64,000 bases of DNA from Pseudorhodoferax sp047601025. Its GTDB lineage: Bacteria; Pseudomonadota; Gammaproteobacteria; Burkholderiales; Burkholderiaceae_C. The position numbers and the translations under genes are program-made. The notes beneath the pieces are model-generated. The model was not told where the DNA came from, did no database searches, and saw nothing but the letters and a program-made list of their open reading frames with translations. Numbering within the stretch: position 1 is the stretch's first letter; every line of letters begins with the position of its first letter. The DNA lies in assembly GCF_047601025.1 (NCBI RefSeq), contig NZ_JASGJZ010000001.1, forward strand, positions 2,852,001 to 2,916,000, written 5' to 3'. Of the stretch, positions 42,286 to 50,560 are shown piece by piece.

Positions 42286-42667
42286 GGTGTTTGGCGTCTC
42301 GTCGTACCGGGCTGCCAGCCATGAAGCAGGCGACGGAAAGCAAGGCGAGATGCATGTCGGTGCGGCGCTCGAACCGAGTGCGCAGCTTGCCAAAGGCGGC
42401 CAGCCAGTCATGCGTGCGCTCAACCATCCAGCGGCGATGTCCGAGCCGGTCCATGCCCTTGCGGGCGATGCGCTCCTCGATGCCCCGGCGCTTCAAGTGA
42501 GCGCGGCATCGCTCACAGTCGTCAGCCTTGTCCGCATGCAGCTTGCCTGGCCATCGGCGCGGCCTGCCGCGCTTGCCGCCCACACCCGGCATCGCGTCGA
42601 CCAGCGCGTCGAACACCACCGAGTCGTGGCGGTTGTCTGCGACGATGCTGCGCGTGTGAAGGGCCAT
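42285..42667 (-). pseudogene. IS5-family transposase C-terminal fragment
   Basis: Residues resembling the IS5 C-terminus: 'NRHDSVVFDALVDAMPGV', 'KLHADKADD', 'LKRRGIEERIARKGMDRLGHRRWMVERTHDWLAAFGKLRTRFERRTDMHLALLSVACF'. The N-terminal half is missing. It is of a different IS5 subgroup from the copy at 32843-33647. Confidence 0.75.
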
Positions 42668-42801
42668 GTCGCCTTTGCCGTGGGGGGATGGTGCGCAAGC
42701 TGGCGTCGCTGCACATCAGGCGCCGCGGCTTGGATGAAGAAGGGCTGCGGGACCACAGTCGGTCGACGTCGCATCGGCGCGCTGGGGGCGGCCTGGGGGC
42801 T
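42668..42801. other. Spacer between IS5 fragment and Cys-rich gene fragment
   Basis: About 130 bp; no coding sequence recognised on either strand. Confidence 0.4.
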
Positions 42802-43112
42802 TCATTCCCTGGCATCGGGCTCGAGGCTGGCCTGCTCGAACCAGGCCATCACCGACTTCCAATGCTGATCGCCGTAGAGTCGACGGAAGCGTAAGGTTTC
42901 TTCCGATTGCGCGTTGCGCCACACGGCCAGGCGCTGGGCGATGAACGTTCGTGTCAACGCCAGGCCGCATTCGACGGTGATGCAGTGGTGCCACTGGTCG
43001 TAGGTTTTGGGGATCAAGCTCTTCTCCTTCGCCGCGGCCTTGCACGACTTGACGCAGCCACCGAGGTCGCACGGCGTCTTTTCCTCGATGTAGGTTATGT
43101 TATAACATCTGT
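42802..43112 (-). pseudogene. 3' fragment of a cysteine-rich gene, possible effector remnant
   Basis: About 100 residues with four Cys near the left end ('KTPCDLGGCVKSCKAAAKEK', 'WHHCITVECGLALTRTF') and a C-terminus 'FRRLYGDQHWKSVMAWFEQASLEPDARE'. No start codon precedes it in frame before the zinc locus begins at about 43092. Not recognised. It lies upstream of the PoNi group in the same direction, so a lost T6SS effector is a possibility only. Confidence 0.4.
43092..43109 (+). promoter_or_regulatory. Candidate Zur box
   Basis: GGTTATGTTATAACATCT contains the perfect palindrome ATGTTATAACAT, close to proteobacterial Zur operators (GTTATATTATAACAT-like). It lies about 50 bp before the remnant of a Fur-family gene and upstream of a ZigA-type metallochaperone, which are classic Zur targets. 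Confidence 0.6.
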
Positions 43113-43127
43113 TTCTTGAAAGTGATG

Positions 43128-43490
43128 CGACCGAGAAGTGTCCGGCAGGAGATTCCCATGCCACTGACCTCGCCAGCCGGCAGCGAATCCTTGCGACGCT
43201 GCGGCAGGCCGACGGCCCGCGCAGCGCTCGTGCGTTGCGCGACCGGTTGCGCATGGCTGGGTGCAGCGCCTGGAAGCGCTGAACGCCCATGTGTCGTGCA
43301 TCCTTCCGCGGCTGTCGGCATGGCCCAAGGCGTTCGCCCTCTGCGGCGGCTGCGGGCATGCCGATGCGTTCACCGACGACGAGCTGGGCCACTGGATGAA
43401 GAACGACGCCTGCTCCTGGAACGCACATCCGTCCTCGAGCTTTGCGGCAGATGCGCGACCTGCACGGGACCAGGGCCGGATGGGAGCTGA
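43128..43490 (+). pseudogene. Fur-family (Zur-like) regulator, broken by frameshifts
   Basis: Three pieces in three frames follow in Fur order: 'LASRQRILATLRQADGPRSARALRDRL' (winged-helix start, about 43160-43255), 'VQRLEALNAHVSCILPRLSAWPKAFALCGGCGHADAFTDDELGHWM' (dimerisation domain with CGGC, about 43260-43400) and 'TSVLELCGRCATC' (C-terminal CxxC, about 43432-43470). The recognition-helix region between the first two is deleted. It is probably the former zinc-uptake regulator of this locus. Confidence 0.6.
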
Positions 43491-43551
43491 CCACGCCGGC
43501 AGCACCGATCGCCATCAGTGATCGACCTCAGTTGTTCCACAAGACACCACG

Positions 43552-44769
43552 ATGAATACCGACCTTCAGACCCCGTCCCGGCTCGACAAGCTCCCTGTCA
43601 CCGTCCTGTCCGGCTTCCTCGGCGCGGGCAAGACCACGCTGCTCAACCACATCCTCCACAACCGCGAAGGCCGGCGCGTGGCGGTCATCGTCAACGACAT
43701 GAGCGAGGTCAACATCGACGCCGCACTGGTGCGCGACGGCGGGGCGGAGTTGTCGCGCACCGACGAGAAGCTGGTGGAGATGAGCAACGGCTGCATCTGC
43801 TGCACCTTGCGCGAGGATCTGCTGGTGGAAGTGGATCGGCTCGCCAAGGAAGGCCGCTTCGACCAACTCGTCATCGAGTCCACCGGGATCTCCGAGCCGC
43901 TGCCCGTGGCCGAGACCTTCACCTTCGAGGGCGAGGACGGCCGCAGCCTGGGCGAAGTGGCCCGGCTCGACACGATGGTGACGGTGGTCGATGCCTACAA
44001 CTTCCTGCGCGACTACAGCTCGCGCGACAGCATCCAGTCGCGTGGCGAGTCGCTGGGCGAGGAAGATCGGCGCACGGTGGTGGACTTGCTGATCGACCAG
44101 ATCGAGTTCTGCGACGTGATCGTGCTCAACAAGGCCGACCTCATCGGCGACGCGGAGCGCGAGCGGCTGATGGCGATCCTGCGCAGCCTCAACCCGCGCG
44201 CCCGTGTCGAGGTCGCCGCGTTCGGCCAGGTGCCGCTCGACCGCGTGCTGAACACGGGCCTGTTCGACTTCGACGAAGCCTCCAAGGCGCCCGGCTGGCT
44301 GCAGGAGCTGCGCGGCACGCACACACCGGAGACCGAGGAATACGGCATCCGCAATTTTGTCTACCGCGCGCGCAGGCCTTTCCATCCGCAACGCTTCTTC
44401 GACCTGGTGGAAAGCGAATGGCCCGGCGTGGTGCGCTCCAAGGGCTTCTTCTGGCTGGCCAGCCATCCGGCGCTGGCGGGCAACTGGTCGCAGGCGGGCG
44501 CGGTGGCCCGGCACGGCGTGGCCGGCTACTGGTGGGCCGCCGTGCCGCAGGAGCGCTGGCCGCAGGATCCGGAATCCCTGGCCCTGATCCGCGAGAACTG
44601 GGACGAGAACGTGGGCGATGCCCGCCAGGAGCTCGTGCTGATCGGCATGGGTATGGACGAAGCGGCACTTCGTGCGCGCTTCGACGCCTGTTTGCTGACG
44701 GATGAGGAGATGGAGTGCGGGCCCGAGACGTGGACGACCTGGCGCAACCCGTTCCCTGATTGGCCCTGA
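43552..44769 (+). CDS. CobW-family GTPase, zinc metallochaperone ZigA-like
   Basis: 405 aa. P-loop 'SGFLGAGKTTLLNHIL', metal-binding 'NGCICCTLREDLL', 'ESTGISEPLPVAE' and base-specificity motif 'NKAD' are intact; the CobW C-terminal domain follows from about residue 265 ('GIRNFVYRARRPFHPQRF'). Family members deliver zinc to enzymes under zinc starvation and are Zur-controlled; the Zur-like box at 43092-43109 and the adjoining Fur-family remnant support this. Whether the gene is still regulated from that box, 440 bp upstream, is uncertain. Confidence 0.88.
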   Translation: MNTDLQTPSRLDKLPVTVLSGFLGAGKTTLLNHILHNREGRRVAVIVNDMSEVNIDAALVRDGGAELSRTDEKLVEMSNGCICCTLREDLLVEVDRLAKEGRFDQLVIESTGISEPLPVAETFTFEGEDGRSLGEVARLDTMVTVVDAYNFLRDYSSRDSIQSRGESLGEEDRRTVVDLLIDQIEFCDVIVLNKADLIGDAERERLMAILRSLNPRARVEVAAFGQVPLDRVLNTGLFDFDEASKAPGWLQELRGTHTPETEEYGIRNFVYRARRPFHPQRFFDLVESEWPGVVRSKGFFWLASHPALAGNWSQAGAVARHGVAGYWWAAVPQERWPQDPESLALIRENWDENVGDARQELVLIGMGMDEAALRARFDACLLTDEEMECGPETWTTWRNPFPDWP

Positions 44770-45029
44770 CATGTCCATGTTCCCCATGCCGGCTGAGTGA
44801 GCTGACCGCGGCATCGCCGCGGCTGCGGCTGGCGGCGGCCCATGCCGTGATGGAGGGCGATGGGCTGCCGTTCTCTGGCTGGGCCCGGCTTTTCGCGCCA
44901 TCGCTGGCGTGCCCTTTTATGCGCTGTACGAACTGCGGGTGCAGGACGGCGAGGCGTGGACCGACGACTGACAGGCGCCGTGGCGGAGGTCCGGCCTCTT
45001 CTTGATCGGTCGATCGCGCTGGGCAGCGA
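44770..45029. other. Unassigned stretch after the ZigA-like gene
   Basis: 260 bp with short coding-like segments such as 'GVPFYALYELRVQDGEAWTDD' before a TGA at about 44970, but no start, homology or ribosome site that would support a gene. Confidence 0.4.
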
Positions 45030-45264
45030 AGGGTTCTGCGCCGGCAGGCCGTGAAGGCGCTGCAGCGCCAGCGGGAGTTCCTCCCGCGACGCGACCGTGC
45101 CGGTGGCGATGCGTACGGCGTTGGGCGCGCAGGCCAGTTCCAGCGAGAACACCTTGGCGGGTGCCACGACCGCGCCCTCGCGGCGCAGCCGCATCGCGAA
45201 ATCCGAGGCGCCCCACGGCGCGGGCAGCGGCAGCCAGAAGAACAGGGCCTCGTCGCCGGGCATC
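45030..45264 (-). pseudogene. C-terminal fragment of a PLP-dependent aminotransferase (MocR/PdxR-like)
   Basis: Minus-strand residues 'GDEALFFWLPLPAPWGASDFAMRLRREGAVVAPAKVFSLELACAPNAVRIATGTVASREELPLALQRL' region match the end of aminotransferase class I/II domains of GntR/MocR regulators. Nothing of the HTH or PLP-lysine part is present. It joins an oppositely oriented HipA fragment at about 45265. Confidence 0.6.
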
Positions 45265-45927
45265 CTGGCCTGGCTGTCAACGAGTACGTGTGCTTCGGCG
45301 CGGCACGCCGGGCAGGAATCGAGGTGCCTATGTGCGAACTGTCCGAGGACGGGCCGATGCTTGTGCTCGACCGCTTCGATTTGGTCGCCCATGAGGACGG
45401 GCGGGTCGGCCGCCTCGGTCTCGAGGACATCGCTGCGCGTGCGGGAGACTGGGCGTGCGCGACATCCTGTCCGACCGACGTACCGGGACAGCGACCAGCG
45501 AATCGCGGAGCTGCTGCTTCGGTTGCATCTGCACGGCGGTAAGCTGCACCGCTTCTTCCTGCAAGTCGCGTTCTTCGTCATGGTCCGCAACGGCGACGCC
45601 CACCTGAAGAACTGTGAAGTCCTTTGCCGCCCCGACGAGGATCTGTGGCTGGCGCCGATGTTCGAGGTGGTGACGGCCTCCATCTACGAATACACCCGTT
45701 ACCAGGGAGGAGGCCCGCCACTGGAGGACCGAACGCTGGCGCTGAAGCTGTTCGCGGGCAGGCATCAGGCCAGGACCTATTTCTTCGCCGAGGAATTCCA
45801 CGATTTCGGGTGCCCCATCTGCGGCGTCACGCGGCCTGCACAGGTCCTCGCGGCCATCGCCCATGCGATGGAACACACCTTGCCGGAAGCCCGGAGCGAT
45901 GGGGCGGATGCCGGCAGATCCGCTTGA
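45265..45927 (+). pseudogene. HipA-type toxin kinase remnant
   Basis: Lacks the N-terminal third. First piece (45270 to about 45450): 'VNEYVCFGAARRAGIEVP', 'GPMLVLDRFDL'. After a frameshift, the second (about 45478-45927): 'FFVMVRNGDAHLKN', with the GDxHxKN catalytic loop of HipA kinases, then 'LAPMFEVVTASIY'. HipA phosphorylates glutamyl-tRNA synthetase in related systems. No hipB antitoxin gene is adjacent. Confidence 0.7.
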
Positions 45928-46164
45928 GCAGATGCACCGTGCGTGGGCAGACGGCATGGCGCATGCCTGGACGGTTGCAGCCCGGCGTTGACTCCTGGCG
46001 AGATGGCCACCGCCGGATCGATAAGCCGTTTTTCGTTGCCTCGTTGACGCGGGAAGCTCGCCGCCCAACCTGTCGGTCTTCGACTACGGCCATCCGGGCC
46101 GCCGGCCGATGCCGGGCCACGGGCGCGGCGGCCACCATGCAGAGTCCCTCCGGAGGATGTCTGC
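45928..46164. other. Non-coding spacer at right border of the accessory region
   Basis: About 240 bp with no recognised gene; ends in CGGAGGA at about 46151-46157 in front of the next small gene. Confidence 0.5.
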
Positions 46165-46422
46165 ATGCTCGTGACCATTGAACGCGTCGCCCGTTTGGCG
46201 CCCCTCCTGTCGTCCACGGTACCGGCGCCGCAGCCGGTGCCGCCCGTGCCGCTGCCCGGCGGCCCGTTCGACGACGAGGAACCCGTCAACCCCGAGCCGG
46301 GGGTGCCGGTGCAGGAGCCGCCCGACGAGGGCGATGTTCCGACGCGCCTGCCCGGGCATCCGGGCCAGCCGATCCGGGTGGCCCGCCGCCATTCGCCGCG
46401 CCATGAGCATCCAGGCGCGTGA
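46165..46422 (+). CDS. Small proline-rich protein of unknown function
   Basis: 85 aa with a Pro/Glu/Asp-rich core ('PAPQPVPPVPLPGGPFDDEEPVNPEPGVPVQEPPDEG'). ATG 46165 is preceded by GGAGGA at a fair distance. It overlaps the next gene by 20 bp. No function recognised; could be spurious. Confidence 0.4.
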   Translation: MLVTIERVARLAPLLSSTVPAPQPVPPVPLPGGPFDDEEPVNPEPGVPVQEPPDEGDVPTRLPGHPGQPIRVARRHSPRHEHPGA

Positions 46423-46747
46423 CGGCCCGGCCCACGTCGTGACCGGCGTGCAGCTGGACGCCCGCGGCCAGGTGGTACGGGTGCGCTGGTACCTGGCGGA
46501 CCGGCGCGAACTGGCGTGTCCGGCCGACCACGTGCCTTCCCCGCTGTCGCAGGAAGCCGTGGTCGACACGGTGGAAGTCGTGGACAAGCTGCTGGACGCC
46601 GAGCCGGTGGTGCCGCTGTTCCAGGGGCCGGACGGTGCCCGGCTGGGCGACGCGGTCAAGGTCCATGTGGAGTCCGACGGCAGCGAGTCGATCGAGGTCG
46701 ACCCGCGCCGGCCCGGGCGCAGCCTGCGCGACCTGCCGCGGCTGTAG
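46403..46747 (+). CDS. Conserved small soluble protein of unknown function
   Basis: 114 aa from ATG 46403 ('MSIQARDGPAHVVTGVQLDARGQVVRVRWYLAD'). Beta-rich in appearance with an acidic C-terminal half ('AVKVHVESDGSESIEVDP'). Codon use is like the neighbouring core genes. No family name recognised. It ends 28 bp before greB. Confidence 0.55.
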   Translation: MSIQARDGPAHVVTGVQLDARGQVVRVRWYLADRRELACPADHVPSPLSQEAVVDTVEVVDKLLDAEPVVPLFQGPDGARLGDAVKVHVESDGSESIEVDPRRPGRSLRDLPRL

Positions 46748-46775
46748 CGTTCGTTTTTTGCCGCACACTCGTGCC

Positions 46776-47339
46776 ATGAGCAAGGCGTTCACCAAGGAAA
46801 CCGATGGCGAGGACGACGACGGGCCGGTGCTACCGGCGCTGCCCGCGGGCGGCCGGAACTACATCACCCCCCAGGGCTATGCGCGGCTGCGGGCCGAACT
46901 GCTGGACTTGATCGACAACGAGCGGCCCAAGGTCGTCGAGGTCGTGCACTGGGCCGCCAGCAACGGCGACCGGTCCGAGAACGGCGACTACCTGTACGGC
47001 AAGAAGTGGTTGCGCGAGATCGACCGGCGCATCCGCTTCCTGACGCGGCGGCTGGAGATCGCCGAAGTGACCGACCCCACCGTGCATCACGGCAGCGACC
47101 AGGTGTTCTTCGGCGCGACCGTGACCTATGCCGATCCGCAGGGCGAGGAGCAGACCGTCACGATCCGCGGCATCGACGAGGCCGACAGCGCGGCCGGCGA
47201 GGTCAGCTGGATCGCCCCGATCGCGCGTGCGCTGCTGCGCGCGCGCGTGGGCGACGAGGTCCGCCTGGCCACCCCGGCCGGCGTGCGCGAACTGGAGGTG
47301 CTGGCGGTGCGCTACCCGGCGCCGCCGGCCGTGCCCTGA
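46776..47339 (+). CDS. greB: Transcription elongation factor GreB
   Basis: 187 aa. N-terminal coiled coil with the acidic tip ('AASNGDRSENGDYLYGKKWLREIDRRIRFLTRRLE'), C-terminal FKBP-like domain ('GATVTYADPQGEEQTVTI', 'ALLRARVGDEVRLATPAG'). It stimulates transcript cleavage by stalled RNA polymerase. The short N-terminal extension and YGKK/WLREID segment indicate GreB rather than GreA. Convergent with spoT; the 3' ends overlap by 28 bp. Confidence 0.92.
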   Translation: MSKAFTKETDGEDDDGPVLPALPAGGRNYITPQGYARLRAELLDLIDNERPKVVEVVHWAASNGDRSENGDYLYGKKWLREIDRRIRFLTRRLEIAEVTDPTVHHGSDQVFFGATVTYADPQGEEQTVTIRGIDEADSAAGEVSWIAPIARALLRARVGDEVRLATPAGVRELEVLAVRYPAPPAVP

Positions 47340-49594
47340 TACGGGGCCGGCGTGGCGCGGACGGCGCGCAATACCGAGTGCGTGCGGCGCAGGTTGCGCA
47401 TCGCTTGGTCCAGGTGCGCCTTGTCGCGCACGGTGACGACGAAGCGCAGGTCCGTGGCGTCCTGCGCCTCTTCCTGGCCCATGTCCATGTGCGTGATGTC
47501 GACCTCGGATTCCGCCAGCGCGGCCGCGACGCGCGCCAACACGCCCTTGCCGTTGCTGATCGTGACCACGATGCCGGTCTCGAAGGTACGCACCGGCTCG
47601 TCGGACCAGGCCACGGCGATGAAGCGCTCGCTGTCCTTGTACTGCAGCCGCTTGGCCGTGGCGCATTCGGCGGTGTGGATGAACAGGCCCTCGCCGCGGC
47701 CCAGGTAGCCGACGATCTCGTCGCCCGGCACCGGCCGGCAGCAGCGCGCGAACTGCACCGAGGCGTTCTCGCTGCCGTCGATCAGCACGCCGCCCTGCGA
47801 CACAGTCTCGTGCGCGGTGTAGCGCTCGCGCGTCATCAGCAGCGCGTCGGGCTTGGCGCCGCCTTCGGTCACCATGACCTTCAGCCGCTTGGCCACGATG
47901 CTGGCGATGCGCTTGCCGAGGCCGATGTCGGTCATCAGCTCGGCGCGCGTGCGGTTGCCGGAGAAGCGCAGCAGCTTGTCCCACACCGCCTGGCCTTCGG
48001 CGTCCTGGGCGGGCAGGGCCTCGATGCCCTCGGCCCGCAGCGCCTGGGTCAGCAGCTTTTCGCCCAGGCTTTCGGACTCGGTCAGGGCCTGGCTCTTGAG
48101 ATGGTGGCGGATCTTGGAGCGGGCCCGCCCGGTGCGCACGAAGCTGAGCCAGGCCGGGTTCGGCGAAGACACCGGCGCGGTGATCACCTCCACCACGTCG
48201 CCGTTGTGCAGCTCGGTGCGCAGCGGCGACTGCTCGCCGTTTACGCGCGCGGCCACCGTGCGGTCGCCCACGTTGCTGTGGATCGCGTAGGCGAAGTCGA
48301 CCACGGTCGCGCCGCGCGGCAGCGCCAGGATCTGGCCCTTGGGCGTGAACACGTAGACCGCGTCGGGGAACAGGTCCACCTTCACGTGGTCCCAGAACTC
48401 CGAGGCGTCGCGGGTCTCCTGCTGGATGTCCAGCAGCGACTGCAGCCACTGCGTGCCGTTGCGCTCGGCCGCGCCGGCATCGGGCTGGTGGGCCTTGTAG
48501 AGCCAGTGGGCGGCCACGCCGGATTCGGCCACGACGTGCATGGCCTCGGTCCGCATCTGGAACTCGATGTTCACGTTGGCCGGCCCGACCAGCGTGGTGT
48601 GCAGCGATTGGTAGCCGTTGGCCTTGGGGATCGCGATGTAGTCCTTGAAGCGCCCCGGCACCGGCTTGTACAGCTGGTGCAGCACGCCGAGGGCGGTGTA
48701 GCAGTCCGTCACGCTGGCCACGATCACGCGCAGGCCGTAGATGTCGTTGACCTGGGCGAACGACAGGTGCTTGTCGTCCATCTTGCGGTAGATGGAGTAG
48801 ATCGTCTTCTCGCGCCCGGCGATGCGCACCTTCATGCCGGCGGCGGCGAAGGCGCCCTCCAATTCCTGCTGCACCTTCTGCACCAGGTCGCGGCGCCGGC
48901 TGCGGGCCTTGGCCACGGCCTTGGCCAGCACGCCGTGGCGCCAGGGCATCAGGTACTGGAAGGCCAGTTCCTGCAGCTCGCGGTACGTCACGTTCAGGCC
49001 CAGCCGGTAGGCGATCGGGGCGTAGATGTCCAGCGTCTCGCGCGAGATGCGGCCCCACTTGCTGCGCGGCATGTCGCCCATGGTGCGCATGTTGTGGGTG
49101 CGGTCCGCCAGCTTGATCAGGATCACGCGCACGTCGCGCGCCATGGCCAGCAGCATCTTGCGGAAGGACTCGGCCTGGTTCTCCTCGCGCGTGTTGAACT
49201 GCAGCTTGTCCAGCTTGGTCAGCCCGTCGACCAGCTCGGCCACCGGCGCGCCGAAGCGCTCGATCAACTCGGGCTTGGTCACGCCGCAGTCTTCCAGCAC
49301 GTCGTGCAGCAGCGCGGCCATCAGGGCTTGGGCGTCGAGCTTCCAGGCCGCGCACTGGGCGGCGACGGCGATCGGATGCGTGATGTACGGCTCGCCGCTG
49401 GAGCGCAGCTGGCCCAGGTGGGCCTCGTCGGCGAAGCGGTAGGCCTGACGCACCTGCTCGATGCTCTGCGCGTCCAGGTAGTCCAGGCTGGCGGTCAGGG
49501 CCGCGAAGCTGGCGGCGGCGGCGTTCGCCGCGGCCGGCGTCTCCGGCACGGGGGCGGTCCGATCGATGGCCGAGGTGGGCAGCGCGGCGTTCAT
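47312..49594 (-). CDS. spoT: Bifunctional (p)ppGpp synthetase/hydrolase SpoT/Rel
   Basis: 760 aa. Domains in order: HD hydrolase ('ALLHDVLEDCGV', residues about 90-100), synthetase ('DIYGLRVIVASVTDCYTALGVLH', 'RFKDYIAIPKANGYQSLHTT'), TGS ('VYVFTPKGQILALPRGATVVDFAYAIHS') and C-terminal ACT ('VVTISNGKGVLARVAAALAESEVDI'). The intact HDxxED motif supports hydrolase activity. ATG 49594 was chosen; the 80-bp spacer to rpoZ contains an intrinsic terminator. Central to the stringent response. Confidence 0.95.
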   Translation of the reverse strand: MNAALPTSAIDRTAPVPETPAAANAAAASFAALTASLDYLDAQSIEQVRQAYRFADEAHLGQLRSSGEPYITHPIAVAAQCAAWKLDAQALMAALLHDVLEDCGVTKPELIERFGAPVAELVDGLTKLDKLQFNTREENQAESFRKMLLAMARDVRVILIKLADRTHNMRTMGDMPRSKWGRISRETLDIYAPIAYRLGLNVTYRELQELAFQYLMPWRHGVLAKAVAKARSRRRDLVQKVQQELEGAFAAAGMKVRIAGREKTIYSIYRKMDDKHLSFAQVNDIYGLRVIVASVTDCYTALGVLHQLYKPVPGRFKDYIAIPKANGYQSLHTTLVGPANVNIEFQMRTEAMHVVAESGVAAHWLYKAHQPDAGAAERNGTQWLQSLLDIQQETRDASEFWDHVKVDLFPDAVYVFTPKGQILALPRGATVVDFAYAIHSNVGDRTVAARVNGEQSPLRTELHNGDVVEVITAPVSSPNPAWLSFVRTGRARSKIRHHLKSQALTESESLGEKLLTQALRAEGIEALPAQDAEGQAVWDKLLRFSGNRTRAELMTDIGLGKRIASIVAKRLKVMVTEGGAKPDALLMTRERYTAHETVSQGGVLIDGSENASVQFARCCRPVPGDEIVGYLGRGEGLFIHTAECATAKRLQYKDSERFIAVAWSDEPVRTFETGIVVTISNGKGVLARVAAALAESEVDITHMDMGQEEAQDATDLRFVVTVRDKAHLDQAMRNLRRTHSVLRAVRATPAPYQGTAGGAG

Positions 49595-49639
49595 GGCCCA
49601 ACTGTAGCGTGCAGGCTCCTCGCGGCGGGCCCCAAAAGC

Positions 49640-49666
49640 AAAAGGCACCGCGGGGCGGTGCCTTTT
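49640..49666 (-). terminator. Intrinsic terminator between rpoZ and spoT
   Basis: 12-bp perfect stem AAAAGGCACCGC / GCGGTGCCTTTT with a 3-nt loop, flanked by A/T runs on both strands. Placed just after the rpoZ stop on the minus strand, so it can end or attenuate gmk-rpoZ transcription before spoT. Confidence 0.85.
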
Positions 49667-49685
49667 CAGCAACGGGCGCGGACGC

Positions 49686-49889
49686 TCAGGTCGGCACCTT
49701 CTTCAGCATTTCCAGGCCGACCTTGCCGGCCGCGATCTCGCGCAGCGCGGTCACGCCGGGCTTGTTCTTGCTCTCGATCTTGGGCGCGTGGCCCTGGCTC
49801 AGCATGCGGGCGCGGTAGGTCGCGGCCAGCACCAGCTGGAAGCGGTTGGGAACCTGTTCGAGGCAGTCTTCGACGGTGATGCGGGCCAT
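49686..49889 (-). CDS. rpoZ: RNA polymerase omega subunit
   Basis: 67 aa: 'MARITVEDCLEQVPNRFQLVLAATYRARML' and 'NKPGVTALREIAAGKVG' are the conserved omega segments that bind the C-terminal tail of beta-prime. It lies 18 bp after gmk in the same direction, the usual gmk-rpoZ-spoT order. Confidence 0.97.
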   Translation of the reverse strand: MARITVEDCLEQVPNRFQLVLAATYRARMLSQGHAPKIESKNKPGVTALREIAAGKVGLEMLKKVPT

Positions 49890-49907
49890 GGCAATGCTCC
49901 AGTGCGG

Positions 49908-50528
49908 CTAGAGGATGTGCAGGGATTTGAAGGTTTCGGCCCTGGCGCGAACCTGCGCCAGGTATTTGAGTCGCTGGGCATGCACGATGGTCTTCAAGTC
50001 GAAGACGGCCCGGTCGAACAACTCGTTGATTATAACGAAGTCGAAGTTCGCGGCCTGGGCCATCTCCTGGGCGGCGTTCTTCAGGCGCAGCTCGATGACC
50101 TCGGGCGCGTCCTCGCCGCGGCGCTCCAGGCGCGAGCGCAGCTCCTCCCAGCTCGGCGGCAGGATGAAGATCAGCTGCGCGTTGGCGAACGCCTTCTTGA
50201 TCTGCATCGCGCCCTGGAAGTCGATCTCCAGGATCACGTCGGCGCCCTGGGCGATGCGCTCCTCGATCGCCTTCTTGGACGTGCCGTAGCGCTTGCCGTG
50301 CACGTGCGCCCATTCGACGAAGCCATCGGCCACGACCATCGCGTCGAACTCGGCGTCGGAGACGAAGAAATATTCGCGCCCGTGCTTTTCCTGGCCGCGC
50401 GGCGCGCGCGTGGTGTGCGAGACCGAGGGCTGGATCTTCGAATCGAGTTCCAGCAGGGCCTTCACGAGGCTGGATTTGCCGGCTCCGCTGGGGGCTGCGA
50501 CGACGATCAGGTTGCCGGGGTAGTCCAT
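49908..50528 (-). CDS. gmk: Guanylate kinase
   Basis: 206 aa. P-loop 'VVAAPSGAGKSSLVKALL', GMP-binding 'SHTTRAPRGQEKHGREYFFVS', and 'EIDFQGAMQIKK' are intact. Phosphorylates GMP to GDP with ATP. ATG 50528 (MDYPGNL) gives the normal N-terminus. Leads the gmk-rpoZ(-spoT) operon, whose products all bear on guanine nucleotide pools. Confidence 0.97.
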   Translation of the reverse strand: MDYPGNLIVVAAPSGAGKSSLVKALLELDSKIQPSVSHTTRAPRGQEKHGREYFFVSDAEFDAMVVADGFVEWAHVHGKRYGTSKKAIEERIAQGADVILEIDFQGAMQIKKAFANAQLIFILPPSWEELRSRLERRGEDAPEVIELRLKNAAQEMAQAANFDFVIINELFDRAVFDLKTIVHAQRLKYLAQVRARAETFKSLHIL

Positions 50529-50560
50529 GGGACGGCTGGGCTGCGAAAAGGGCGCAGAGT

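Noticed and set aside
47006..49879. Plus-strand open frame antisense to spoT and rpoZ
   Set aside because: spoT and rpoZ are unmistakable on the minus strand; the other frame is His/Val/Gln-rich noise.
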